Source: Cumulibacter soli
GTDB taxonomy: Bacteria; Actinomycetota; Actinomycetes; Mycobacteriales; Antricoccaceae
DNA: 64,000 nucleotides
Direction: 5' to 3'
NCBI RefSeq assembly: GCF_004382795.1
Contig: NZ_SMSG01000002.1
Location: 1-64,000 of the forward strand
The notes under the pieces were generated by a model. The model had not been told where the DNA came from and ran no database searches. It was given only the letters and a program-made list of their open reading frames with translations. This document shows, one piece after another, positions 33,343-40,293 of the stretch; position 1 is the first letter of the stretch; every line of letters starts with the position of its first letter. Position numbers and translations under genes: made by a program.

Positions 33343-34926
33343 ATGTCACGTTGGGCACACAGGCGGTTCGGTCTTGGCGCAATAGCCATGGCAGCGGTGG
33401 TAGCGCTCGCGGGGTGCGGTGACGCACCCTCAAGCAGCACGGAGCCGGACACGAACGAGTATCCGAGCGAGATCGCGTTGGCGGACGATTTCAACGAAGA
33501 CGCGACGTTCTCGTTCGGCTATACGGCGTTTCCGCCCAGTTGGGATCCGACCAAGAGCACGAGCGCGGCCGACCGAATCTTCTACATTCCGGTGTACGAC
33601 GGCCTGTTCATCGAAGGTATCGACGGCCCGGAGCCCGGCTTGGTAACTGACTACGTTCCCAATGACGACGGCACCTCCGTCACCATGCACTTGCGTGAAG
33701 GGCTGACCTTCTCGGACGGCACACCGTGGGATGCCGAGGCGGCCAAATTCAACCTCGATCGCAACCGTGCTGAGGGAAGCCGCATTGCTGGCGAACTGTC
33801 GATGGTCACCGATGTCGAGGCCGTCGACGACCTGACCTTAAAGGTCGACACGGACGGCAGCATCGGCGCACTGCAGGTGTCGCTGTCGACCCGCGGTGGC
33901 ATGGTGGTCTCGCCCAAGGCCGTCGAGTCCGGGGTGATCGATGACGAACCGGTCGGCATTGGCCCGTACGTGACAACCGCTATTTCGCCCGGGATCGAAG
34001 CGACGTACGAGCGGACCCCCGACTACTGGGACCCCACCGCGCAGAACGTCGCGAAGCGGGTACACAAGTTCATCGCCGACGATCAGGCCCGTTACAACGC
34101 CCTCGTCTCCGGCGAGCTCGACGGCGCTCAGGTCAACCCGGATCAGGTGAACACCGTCCAGGAAGCCGGACTGTTGCCGGTACTCAAACCCAGCTCGCTG
34201 TTCCTGGTCATGGGCATGAACTCCGCAAAGCCGCCGTTCGACAACGTCGAGGTGCGCAAGGCTCTCAACATGGCGATCGACCGCGAGGGCATCTCCCAGG
34301 GGCTCTACGACGGATTGTGCACCCCGCAGGCGACCCCGTTCCCCAAAGATGGGGTTGCGTACAACGAGGAAATTGGCGATGGGCTCGACGTATACCCGTA
34401 CGACCCGGAAAAGGCCAAGGAAATCCTTGAGGCCGAAGGCGTCACGGATTTGAAGATCGACACCCTCACGCCTAACGTCACGATCTACACCAAGTTCGCT
34501 GAGGTCGTGCAGGACAATCTCGCTGACGTCGGGATCACCGTCAACGTGCGCCCGATGCCCAGCGAGCAGTTGGTCCAGGAGTTCTTGATCGACAAGACCG
34601 CCCCGACCACCAGTTCAGTCACCACAGGCATCACCGACCCGCACATGCTGTGGGGGTCGTTCCTCGCGCCGAACGCTCCCCAGAATCCGGGCGGCGTGTA
34701 CGACGAGGAGATGCAGAAGTACGCGATGGAAGGTGCCGCGTCGCTGGATCCCGCAGAGCGCAACGAGGGCTACTCGAAGATGGTCGAGCGCTGGATGGAA
34801 TGGCCGCCGGCAATGGTTCCGGTGTGCATGATCCACCTCGCAGCCGCCTTCGGTGACGATATTTCTGGCGTCGCACAGCATACGAGCGGCCTGCCGAACA
34901 TGCGTCACGTAGCGAAATCGGACTGA
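33343..34926 (+). CDS. family 5 extracellular solute-binding lipoprotein, orphan
   Basis: 527-aa binding lipoprotein with signal peptide (residues 1-24), lipobox VALAGC and Cys25. The rest fits the Dpp/Opp family (LVTDYVPNDDGTSVTMHLREG near 105, then the typical EKAKEILEAEGV stretch near 345). ATG 33343 has AGGAGG eight bases upstream. No permease or ATPase follows, and a strong terminator lies right behind, so it probably delivers a second ligand to the DppBCDF set at 24873-28442. Its sequence differs strongly from the operon binding protein, so it is not a recent duplicate. Confidence 0.92.
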   Translation: MSRWAHRRFGLGAIAMAAVVALAGCGDAPSSSTEPDTNEYPSEIALADDFNEDATFSFGYTAFPPSWDPTKSTSAADRIFYIPVYDGLFIEGIDGPEPGLVTDYVPNDDGTSVTMHLREGLTFSDGTPWDAEAAKFNLDRNRAEGSRIAGELSMVTDVEAVDDLTLKVDTDGSIGALQVSLSTRGGMVVSPKAVESGVIDDEPVGIGPYVTTAISPGIEATYERTPDYWDPTAQNVAKRVHKFIADDQARYNALVSGELDGAQVNPDQVNTVQEAGLLPVLKPSSLFLVMGMNSAKPPFDNVEVRKALNMAIDREGISQGLYDGLCTPQATPFPKDGVAYNEEIGDGLDVYPYDPEKAKEILEAEGVTDLKIDTLTPNVTIYTKFAEVVQDNLADVGITVNVRPMPSEQLVQEFLIDKTAPTTSSVTTGITDPHMLWGSFLAPNAPQNPGGVYDEEMQKYAMEGAASLDPAERNEGYSKMVERWMEWPPAMVPVCMIHLAAAFGDDISGVAQHTSGLPNMRHVAKSD

Positions 34927-34943
34927 CGCCTGAGCAGATAAAG

Positions 34944-34978
34944 AACTGTGGTGGACGGCATCGCCGTCCACCACAGTT
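34944..34978. terminator. bidirectional terminator between binding lipoprotein and trmH
   Basis: 16-bp perfect stem (34944-34959 / 34963-34978) with a 3-nt loop ATC, followed on the plus strand by TTTCTTCG and flanked on the other side by AAAG. It lies 18 bp after the lipoprotein stop and 18 bp after the trmH stop on the other strand. Confidence 0.8.
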
Positions 34979-34995
34979 TCTTCGTTAGCCGTCGT

Positions 34996-35850
34996 TCAGC
35001 GCTGGGCGCGCGCGGAGGCGAAAAGACAGACAGCCGCAGCCGTCGAAAGGTTGAGCGACTCGGCTAGCCCGCGAATCGGAATCCGGACCCGAATGTCGGC
35101 GAGCGCGGCGATCTCCTCGCGAAGCCCCGCCGCCTCATTGCCGAACAGCCAGGCCGTCGGCCGCGCTAGCGCACCATCGTCGACTAGATCGTCCAGGCTA
35201 ATAAGCGCCTCGCCCTCGGTAGCCACGATCTGCAGCCCCGCGCTACGAAGCGCTTCGATCCCGGCCGCCGGATCGCTCTGGTGGGCAACGGGCAAATGGA
35301 ATACAGACCCGGCGCTGGCGCGGACCACCTTCGGGTTATGTACATCAACGCTATCGCCGAGTACGACGACGCCGCCCGCCCCGGACGCGTCGGCGCAGCG
35401 AATGATGGTGCCGAGGTTGCCGGGATCGCGCACCTCAATCGGAACGGCAACCAGCTGCGGAGCGCCAGCGGTGACCTGCGGCAGCGTGGCATCCAGCAGC
35501 GCACATCGCGCGACGATTCCCTGCGGCGTCACGGCGTCGCTCAGCGAGCGCATCGCCGGCGAGTCGGCGTATCGCACCGGAATTGACGCCTGGTGGGCCA
35601 GCGCCAAGAGTTCGGCGTGGCGATCGGTCAGTTCGGCGTCGACGAACAATTCATCGACATGCACGCCGACCGAATGCTGCACGTCGTCGTGAAAACGCAG
35701 CGCCTCGCGGACAGCCTGTGGACCGTCGGCCAGGAACGCGGCCGCGTTGCGGCGTCCGGCTCGTCGCAGAAGTTTGCGGGAAGCAGCAACCCGGGCAGAT
35801 CGCTGCGTGGCGATCGACCCGGGTTGCTGGTTCGCGTTGTGTTGCGGCAC
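34996..35850 (-). CDS. TrmH/SpoU-family RNA 2'-O-methyltransferase
   Basis: 284-aa SPOUT methyltransferase using SAM, with a substrate-binding N-terminal domain (about 15-110) and the knotted C-terminal domain. SpoU motifs: DPGNLGTIIRCADASG (motif 1), LFGNEAAGL (motif 2) and IPIRGLAESLNLSTAAAV (motif 3). GTG 35850 starts 4 bp after the rplT stop. Homologues in this position after rplT are called TsnR/TrmH and probably modify 23S rRNA or tRNA; the exact target is unknown. Confidence 0.92.
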   Translation of the reverse strand: MPQHNANQQPGSIATQRSARVAASRKLLRRAGRRNAAAFLADGPQAVREALRFHDDVQHSVGVHVDELFVDAELTDRHAELLALAHQASIPVRYADSPAMRSLSDAVTPQGIVARCALLDATLPQVTAGAPQLVAVPIEVRDPGNLGTIIRCADASGAGGVVVLGDSVDVHNPKVVRASAGSVFHLPVAHQSDPAAGIEALRSAGLQIVATEGEALISLDDLVDDGALARPTAWLFGNEAAGLREEIAALADIRVRIPIRGLAESLNLSTAAAVCLFASARAQR

Positions 35851-35854
35851 CTAC

Positions 35855-36232
35855 TTAGGCGGCCGGCTTGGCCTGCGCAGGAACGTTGGCCTTGGCGACC
35901 TCGACGAGCGCGGCGAATGCGGCTTCATCGGTAGCTGCCAGGTCGGCCAGGATCTTGCGGTCAACCTCTACCCCAGCGGCGCGCAGGCCCTGGATGAAGC
36001 GGTTGTAGGTCATTCCGTTGGCGCGGGCGCCAGCGTTGATGCGCTGGATCCACAGCTGACGGAAGTCGCCCTTCTTCGCCTTGCGGTCGCGGTAGGAGTA
36101 GGTCGCCGAGTGCAGCACCTGCTCCTTGGCCTTGCGGTACAGGCGCGAGCGCTGGCCGCGGTATCCGCTGGCCTGCTCGAGAATTGCGCGGCGCTTCTTG
36201 TGGGCGTTAACAGCCCTCTTTACACGTGCCAT
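35855..36232 (-). CDS. rplT: 50S ribosomal protein bL20
   Basis: 125-aa early 23S rRNA-binding assembly protein. Begins [15 protein letters not shown] and has the family segment [15 protein letters not shown]. Third gene of the conserved infC-rpmI-rplT operon, 39 bp after rpmI. Confidence 0.98.
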   Translation of the reverse strand: MARVKRAVNAHKKRRAILEQASGYRGQRSRLYRKAKEQVLHSATYSYRDRKAKKGDFRQLWIQRINAGARANGMTYNRFIQGLRAAGVEVDRKILADLAATDEAAFAALVEVAKANVPAQAKPAA

Positions 36233-36271
36233 GAGTTCTTCAGTCCTTCAGATAAGTACGAGTGTCGAGGG

Positions 36272-36466
36272 CTACTTGCCCAGCAGCTTCTTCATGCGCT
36301 TGGTGTCGGCCGGGCTGAGCACCTCGATGCCGTCAAGACGACGCTTGCGGCGCGAGGTCTTGTACTCGAACTTGTGCTGGCGGTTGGAACGCTCGCGAAC
36401 GAGCTTGCCTGAACCGGTCACGCGTACGCGCTTGGCGGTGCCCTTGTGGGTCTTCTGCTTTGGCAT
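36272..36466 (-). CDS. rpmI: 50S ribosomal protein bL35
   Basis: 64-aa basic protein with MPKQKTHKGTAKRVRVTG at the N-terminus and TKRMKKLLGK at the end, as expected for bL35. 64 bp after infC in the same operon. Confidence 0.98.
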   Translation of the reverse strand: MPKQKTHKGTAKRVRVTGSGKLVRERSNRQHKFEYKTSRRKRRLDGIEVLSPADTKRMKKLLGK

Positions 36467-36530
36467 CTGGGGTCGATTTCCTTAATCGGTTGCGTGCCGG
36501 GCCGAGTCAATACGGCCGGCGAGAACGCCG

Positions 36531-37115
36531 TTACTGCCCGCGGGCAGCACCGTCGTTGGTCTTCGTGTCCGGCTGCGCCTTGACCGGGTGCTTGCGGGTC
36601 GCATTGCTGCGATGCGGCGCGACCACCATGATCATGTTTCGTCCATCGAGCTTCGGCGCGGACTCGACGAAGCCAAGCTCCTCGATGTCATCCGCCAACT
36701 TCTGCAGCAAGCGGAAACCGAGCTCGGGGCGCGACTGCTCGCGTCCACGGAACATGATGGTGATCTTGACCTTGTCGCCTGCCTTCAGGAAGCGAACGAC
36801 GTGGCCCTTTTTGGTGTCGTAATCGTGCTGATCGATCTTCGGGCGGAGTTTCATCTCCTTGATGACCGTCAGTGACTGGTTACGGCGCGCCTCACGTGCT
36901 TTCTGCGCGGCCTCATACTTGAACTTGCCGTAGTCCATGAGCTTCGCCACCGGCGGGCGGCTGTCGGGGGCAACCTCGACTAGGTCGAGATCGGCCTCCT
37001 GCGCTAGGCGCAACGCGTCTTCAATCTTGACAATGCCGACCTGCTCGCCTTCGGGGCCAACAAGCCGCACCTCTGGGACGCGGATGCGCTCGTTAATACG
37101 TGGCTCGACGCTGAT
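36531..37115 (-). CDS. infC: translation initiation factor IF-3, with AUC start codon
   Basis: IF-3 binds the 30S subunit, blocks early 50S joining and rejects non-standard start codons. The N-terminal consensus ([24 protein letters not shown]) is only complete if translation begins at ATC 37115, which has GAGGAGGA immediately upstream; conventional GTG 37070 would delete 15 conserved residues and has no ribosome binding site. This gives 194 aa: N-domain about 1-80, C-domain from [17 protein letters not shown] onward. AUU/AUC starts in infC are a known autoregulatory device in other bacteria. First gene of infC-rpmI-rplT-trmH. Confidence 0.93.
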   Translation of the reverse strand: MSVEPRINERIRVPEVRLVGPEGEQVGIVKIEDALRLAQEADLDLVEVAPDSRPPVAKLMDYGKFKYEAAQKAREARRNQSLTVIKEMKLRPKIDQHDYDTKKGHVVRFLKAGDKVKITIMFRGREQSRPELGFRLLQKLADDIEELGFVESAPKLDGRNMIMVVAPHRSNATRKHPVKAQPDTKTNDGAARGQ

Positions 37116-37340
37116 GGGTCCTCCTCAGTAGCTGATCACTGTCGCAACTTTGCAGGAGGAAATCACTTCCGAGGCGTCCGATGCGGACGACGTTGGCCAA
37201 TGCCAACTTCAGATGTACCCATTGATGCGGGCACATCGACCTCGTGACCCAAGGCGTGAAGGTGGTGAACCTACGAACGCTCAGGTGGGAGTGAACTCCA
37301 CTTGCTGGGCGGCAGAACGGTCTACCGCTTGGTCGCAGTG
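37116..37340 (-). promoter_or_regulatory. infC leader with possible Shine-Dalgarno-sequestering stem
   Basis: The infC Shine-Dalgarno GAGGAGGA (37126-37119) can pair with TCCTCC (37160-37155) about 28 nt upstream in the message. The best -10-like sequence further up is TATTCT near 37350, giving a leader of some 220 nt, long enough for regulation by L20 or IF-3 as in other bacteria. I do not recognise a known Rfam leader. Confidence 0.35.
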
Positions 37341-37446
37341 AATAAGAATACACGCATCCGCCTGTTCCGCCCAGCGCAGTGGCGGGCGGTCCGGGTCACA
37401 TCGCAGTCGTTGAGATCAAATCTCGGATTGACGCGACTCGCGTGCG

Positions 37447-37711
37447 GCGCCCAACTTCGGCGTTCGGCGTGTGCTTCAGCGTCGGCGTTAGGTCTGCGTT
37501 GGGCGTTCAGCGTGAGCTTGGGTGTCCGGCGTGGGCTTTGGGCGTTCAGCGCGGACTTTGGGTGTCCGGCGTGGGCTTGGGTGTCCGGCGTGGGCTTGGG
37601 TGTCCGGCGTGGGCTTGGGTGTCCGGCGTGGGCTTGGGTGTCCGGCGTGGGCTTGGGTGTCCGGCGTGGGCTTGGGTGTCCGGCGTGGGCTTGGGTGTCC
37701 GGCGTGGGCTT
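37447..37711. repeat. 19-bp minisatellite array
   Basis: Eight tandem copies of GGTGTCCGGCGTGGGCTTG occupy 37561-37712, the last differing only in its final base. They are preceded from about 37447 by several degenerate 19-20-bp copies such as GGCGTTCAGCGTGAGCTTG. There are no spacers, so it is not CRISPR. It lies between the convergent-side end of SseB and the infC leader, both on the minus strand. Because 19 leaves remainder 1 on division by 3, all plus frames stay open and encode the same 19-residue cycle; I regard it as noncoding. Confidence 0.9.
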
Positions 37712-37722
37712 CGGGGCTCAGC

Positions 37723-37740
37723 GCGGGGAAAGTTCCCCGC
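37723..37740 (-). terminator. short hairpin after sseB-like gene
   Basis: GCGGGGAA (37723-37730) / TTCCCCGC (37733-37740), nearly without loop, 87 bp past the SseB stop on the minus strand and directly beside the minisatellite. No T-run. A weak candidate terminator. Confidence 0.35.
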
Positions 37741-37826
37741 TCTCACGGGCCAACGCCGAGTGGAGCACTACAGCCCGCACCGAAGACGATGAGTTGGCGG
37801 GGCTAGGCATGAGGACCGCGCGGCGA

Positions 37827-38258
37827 CTAGCCCAGAATGGTGTCGATCGGCAGCGTCGCGGTGATCGGGCCGTCGATATCGAGTACGCACATCGTGTGTC
37901 CGTCGTCCTTCGCCATAGCCGCGAGCACCGAACCCACGTGCGGTAACGGCCGCGCATCGGGGCGCCACGCCACCAACGCCTCAATTCCGGTGAAAGCCGC
38001 CACCGCGGTCATACCGTCCTCGCGCCGCAGGGCGATCATGCCGAGCTTGTCCGCCTCCGGCGCGACCGCCGGCACATACAAGCGCGCCACGCGGAACGCG
38101 TCGATCACTCGCTGCTGATGAGCACTCGTATCGCCCGACGCGGTCGCCCACGCATACAACGCCTCGCTCAGATCGCGGTCGGGTAACCCGTCATCCGCGC
38201 TTTGGGTGAGGCTATGCGGCAGGGAACGCTCCCCCTCGGCTCCGAGCGGTCCTGTCAC
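37827..38258 (-). CDS. SseB family protein
   Basis: 143-aa SseB N-terminal-domain protein of unknown function, common near infC in actinomycetes. Conserved stretches include the LYVPAV segment (about 60-66), the AFTGIEALVAWRPDARPL region (about 88-105) and LDIDGP (about 125-130). Start GTG 38258 overlaps the stop of the upstream PH-domain gene as GTGA, so the two are co-translated and may work together. Confidence 0.8.
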   Translation of the reverse strand: MTGPLGAEGERSLPHSLTQSADDGLPDRDLSEALYAWATASGDTSAHQQRVIDAFRVARLYVPAVAPEADKLGMIALRREDGMTAVAAFTGIEALVAWRPDARPLPHVGSVLAAMAKDDGHTMCVLDIDGPITATLPIDTILG

Positions 38259-38767
38259 GACTGGTCGCCGTCGAGCCCGAGCGCCGCCGCGTGCAACTCA
38301 CGCAGGCGGTGCATGCCGTCAACGGCACTCTGACCGTCGGCAACCTGCAACCCGAGCATCGACAGCTGATCGTCGTCCTGCAGATCCAGCAGTCCCCAGG
38401 CTGACCCTTGGGAAACGCCGACATCGCGGACGACCTCCCACGGCAGCGTCGTGGTCTGAAAGACATTGCGGACGGTGATGTGAGTGCTGTTGGCCCACAC
38501 CCGCGGGCGGGTGAACATCAGGCACCCGGCAGCCAGGATGACGCCGACGCCACCGATCCCGATCTGATCACCCAGCGTGAAGATCGTGCCCGCTTCGGAG
38601 CGCTTGAGCATGACGCCCATGATGATGAATACCAGCGCGATCACGACAGCCGCGATCACCGACCAGATGATCAACTTGCGCGGCCGCGCGATCAACTTCA
38701 TCGGCTCCTGGCCAGTGCCAGCGGGAATCTTCGACTTGGAGATGCTCACAACACCATTGTCTCTCAT
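38255..38767 (-). CDS. PH-domain membrane protein (bPH_6/CFP-6-like)
   Basis: 170-aa protein with two membrane helices (about 28-48 and 57-75) followed by a bacterial PH-like domain containing FTRPRVWANSTHITVRN and LPWEVVRDV, resembling the mycobacterial low-molecular-weight antigen 6 family. ATG 38767 is chosen; GTG 38749, six codons later, has a GACAAT hexamer six bases ahead and could be a leaderless start. The longer frame to 39043 overlaps the divergent kinase and is rejected. Function unknown; coupled to the SseB gene. Confidence 0.72.
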   Translation of the reverse strand: MRDNGVVSISKSKIPAGTGQEPMKLIARPRKLIIWSVIAAVVIALVFIIMGVMLKRSEAGTIFTLGDQIGIGGVGVILAAGCLMFTRPRVWANSTHITVRNVFQTTTLPWEVVRDVGVSQGSAWGLLDLQDDDQLSMLGLQVADGQSAVDGMHRLRELHAAALGLDGDQS

Positions 38768-38835
38768 AGCCGAGCAAAAGGTGCAGCCCCGTAGGTCCCG
38801 CATAGCCGGACACGAGGTGCCGTCGCGTAGCTCCC
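38765..38835. repeat. two degenerate 35-bp tandem repeats
   Basis: 38765-38799 and 38801-38835 align without gaps at about 27 of 35 positions (both begin CATAGCCG and contain GGTGC and CGTAG). They fill the gap between the PH-domain gene and the divergent kinase. They could be paired operators or the remnant of a small duplication. Confidence 0.45.
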
Positions 38836-38863
38836 CTTCACGACCGCACCGATAACGCAGCCA

Positions 38864-38878
38864 TACGATCAGCCGATG
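38864..38878 (+). promoter_or_regulatory. -10 element fitting a leaderless start of the kinase gene
   Basis: TACGAT (38864-38869) lies six bases before ATG 38876, and there is no Shine-Dalgarno. The spacing puts the transcription start at the A of the ATG. Confidence 0.45.
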
Positions 38879-39430
38879 AGCAGCTACGACCTCGCGGCGA
38901 TTGCGTCCCAGATCTCGTCGCGTCGCCACCCGTGCACACCATTGGTCGTTGCGCTGGACGGACCGTCGGGATCTGGCAAGTCGCGGCTCGCAAAGCGCGT
39001 GGCTCGCGCGCTCGGCCCGCACACTCTGGTGCGGATGGATCACGTGGTGACGAGTTGGGACGGTCTCGCCGAGTCCGTCGAGACGATGCGCCCCATCCTC
39101 GCGCGATTGCGAGCGGGCCAGGACGTTCAGTACCGCGTCTGGGACTGGTCTCGTAACCAGTGGGGTGCGCCGCTGGATCGGGCCGCTACCGCGACCATCG
39201 TCGTCGAAGGGTGCGGGTGCGGTGCACTGGCCCTAGCTGACTTGGTCGATTTCCTCGTCTTCGTCGATGCCCCAACGGCGGTTCGGCACGAGCGCGCGAT
39301 GACCCGCGACGGTGCGACGTACGAGCCGCACTGGCAGCGGTGGGCTGACCAAGAGACTGACCATTTCGCGGCGAACGACACCCGAGCCCGCGCCGACCTC
39401 CTGCTTGACGGCCGCATCCCAGTCCGCTGA
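38876..39430 (+). CDS. P-loop nucleoside/small-molecule kinase (uridine-kinase-like)
   Basis: 184-aa cytoplasmic P-loop protein. Walker A GPSGSGKS at about residues 30-37, MDHV near 54 as the substrate-acid region, and VVEGCG near 113 as the Walker-B-like strand. It resembles the uridine kinase/pantothenate kinase-like family annotated as adenylate or (d)CMP kinases in actinomycetes. ATG 38876 lacks a Shine-Dalgarno but has a -10 six bases upstream. Divergent from the PH-domain gene. The real substrate cannot be inferred. Confidence 0.75.
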   Translation: MSSYDLAAIASQISSRRHPCTPLVVALDGPSGSGKSRLAKRVARALGPHTLVRMDHVVTSWDGLAESVETMRPILARLRAGQDVQYRVWDWSRNQWGAPLDRAATATIVVEGCGCGALALADLVDFLVFVDAPTAVRHERAMTRDGATYEPHWQRWADQETDHFAANDTRARADLLLDGRIPVR

Positions 39431-39442
39431 CCGACGATGCCC

Positions 39443-39583
39443 ACCCGACCGCGGGGCGCCGAGACATCACGGTGGAGTCACCGTCGGGTATTGCGGGATG
39501 CCTAGGCGGCCGCGTGGCACCGAGGCAGCTGCACGTTCCCGTCCCGCTCGAACGACGCTATCTACCCGACCGCGGGGCGCCGA
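39443..39583. repeat. interspersed 20-bp GC-rich repeat
   Basis: ACCCGACCGCGGGGCGCCGA occurs exactly at 39443-39462 and 39564-39583, and a diverged copy lies at about 39506-39527 (17 of 22 match). They fill the gap between the kinase and the acetyltransferase. The second exact copy ends just before the -10 of the acetyltransferase gene. Confidence 0.55.
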
Positions 39584-39597
39584 CGTAGTCTTCGCGG

Positions 39598-40188
39598 ATG
39601 GATTACCTCGAAGTCCCCGTGCTCGAGAACGATGTCGTACGCCTTGAGCCCCTCAGCGCAGCACACCACGACGACCTCGTCGCGGCCGTCCAGGTCGACG
39701 ACCTATGGAAGACCTGGTACACCACGATTCCCGCCCCGCAGCAGATGGCGGCGGAGATCAGCACGCGCCTCGAGCGGCATGCATCCGGCGACACGGTTCC
39801 GTGGGCGATCATCGATACGCGTACGGCGAAAGCCGTCGGGATGACCACCTACTTGCATCTCGACCCCGCGAACCGCCGGTTGGAGATCGGGTCAACTTGG
39901 ATCGGCAAGTCAGCTCACGGCACACCTATCAATCCCGCCGCGAAGCTGCTGCTTCTTTCGCGCGCGTTCGAGGACCTCGATTGCATCGCGGTCGAGTTCC
40001 GAACGCACTGGCACAACCGGCAGTCGCGCGCGGCGATCGCGAAGCTGGGCGCCAAACAGGACGGCGTCCTGCGCAATCACATGGTGCTCGAGAACGGCAC
40101 GGTCCGCGACACCGTCGTGTTCTCGATCATCGACGCCGAGTGGCCGACTGTGAAGTGCTCACTGACCGAACGCTTGGCGATCCGCTGA
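39598..40188 (+). CDS. GNAT family N-acetyltransferase (RimJ/RimL-like)
   Basis: 196-aa acetyl-CoA-dependent acetyltransferase of the RimJ/RimL branch. Begins with the family pattern VRLEPLSAAHHDDL; EIGSTWIGKSAHGTPINPAAKLLLL covers the strand and cofactor-binding turn, and the C-terminal SRAAIAKLGAKQDGVLRNH is characteristic. ATG 39598 has TAGTCT six bases upstream and no Shine-Dalgarno, so a leaderless message is likely. Target unknown. Confidence 0.85.
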   Translation: MDYLEVPVLENDVVRLEPLSAAHHDDLVAAVQVDDLWKTWYTTIPAPQQMAAEISTRLERHASGDTVPWAIIDTRTAKAVGMTTYLHLDPANRRLEIGSTWIGKSAHGTPINPAAKLLLLSRAFEDLDCIAVEFRTHWHNRQSRAAIAKLGAKQDGVLRNHMVLENGTVRDTVVFSIIDAEWPTVKCSLTERLAIR

Positions 40189-40293
40189 GCGACCGAGCGC
40201 GACGCGCTTGGTGGGCATCGACCTCCGCCGACGACACCGCGCGTCAACTCGTCGCTACTCCAACCAATCAGCGATCCCCCGTAGCCTGGCCGG

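Noticed and set aside
37561-37712. CRISPR array
   Set aside because: Units are directly adjacent with no spacers and only 19 bp long; no cas genes in the window.
37302-37946. Several overlapping plus-strand frames through the minisatellite encoding GLGVRRGLGCPAWAW-type repeats
   Set aside because: All three frames give the same repeat because of the 19-bp unit; there is no start signal and they run into the SseB gene on the other strand.
38768-39043. Extension of the PH-domain protein by 92 N-terminal residues
   Set aside because: It would overlap the divergent kinase gene, is arginine-rich and unlike the family, which starts just before the first membrane helix.
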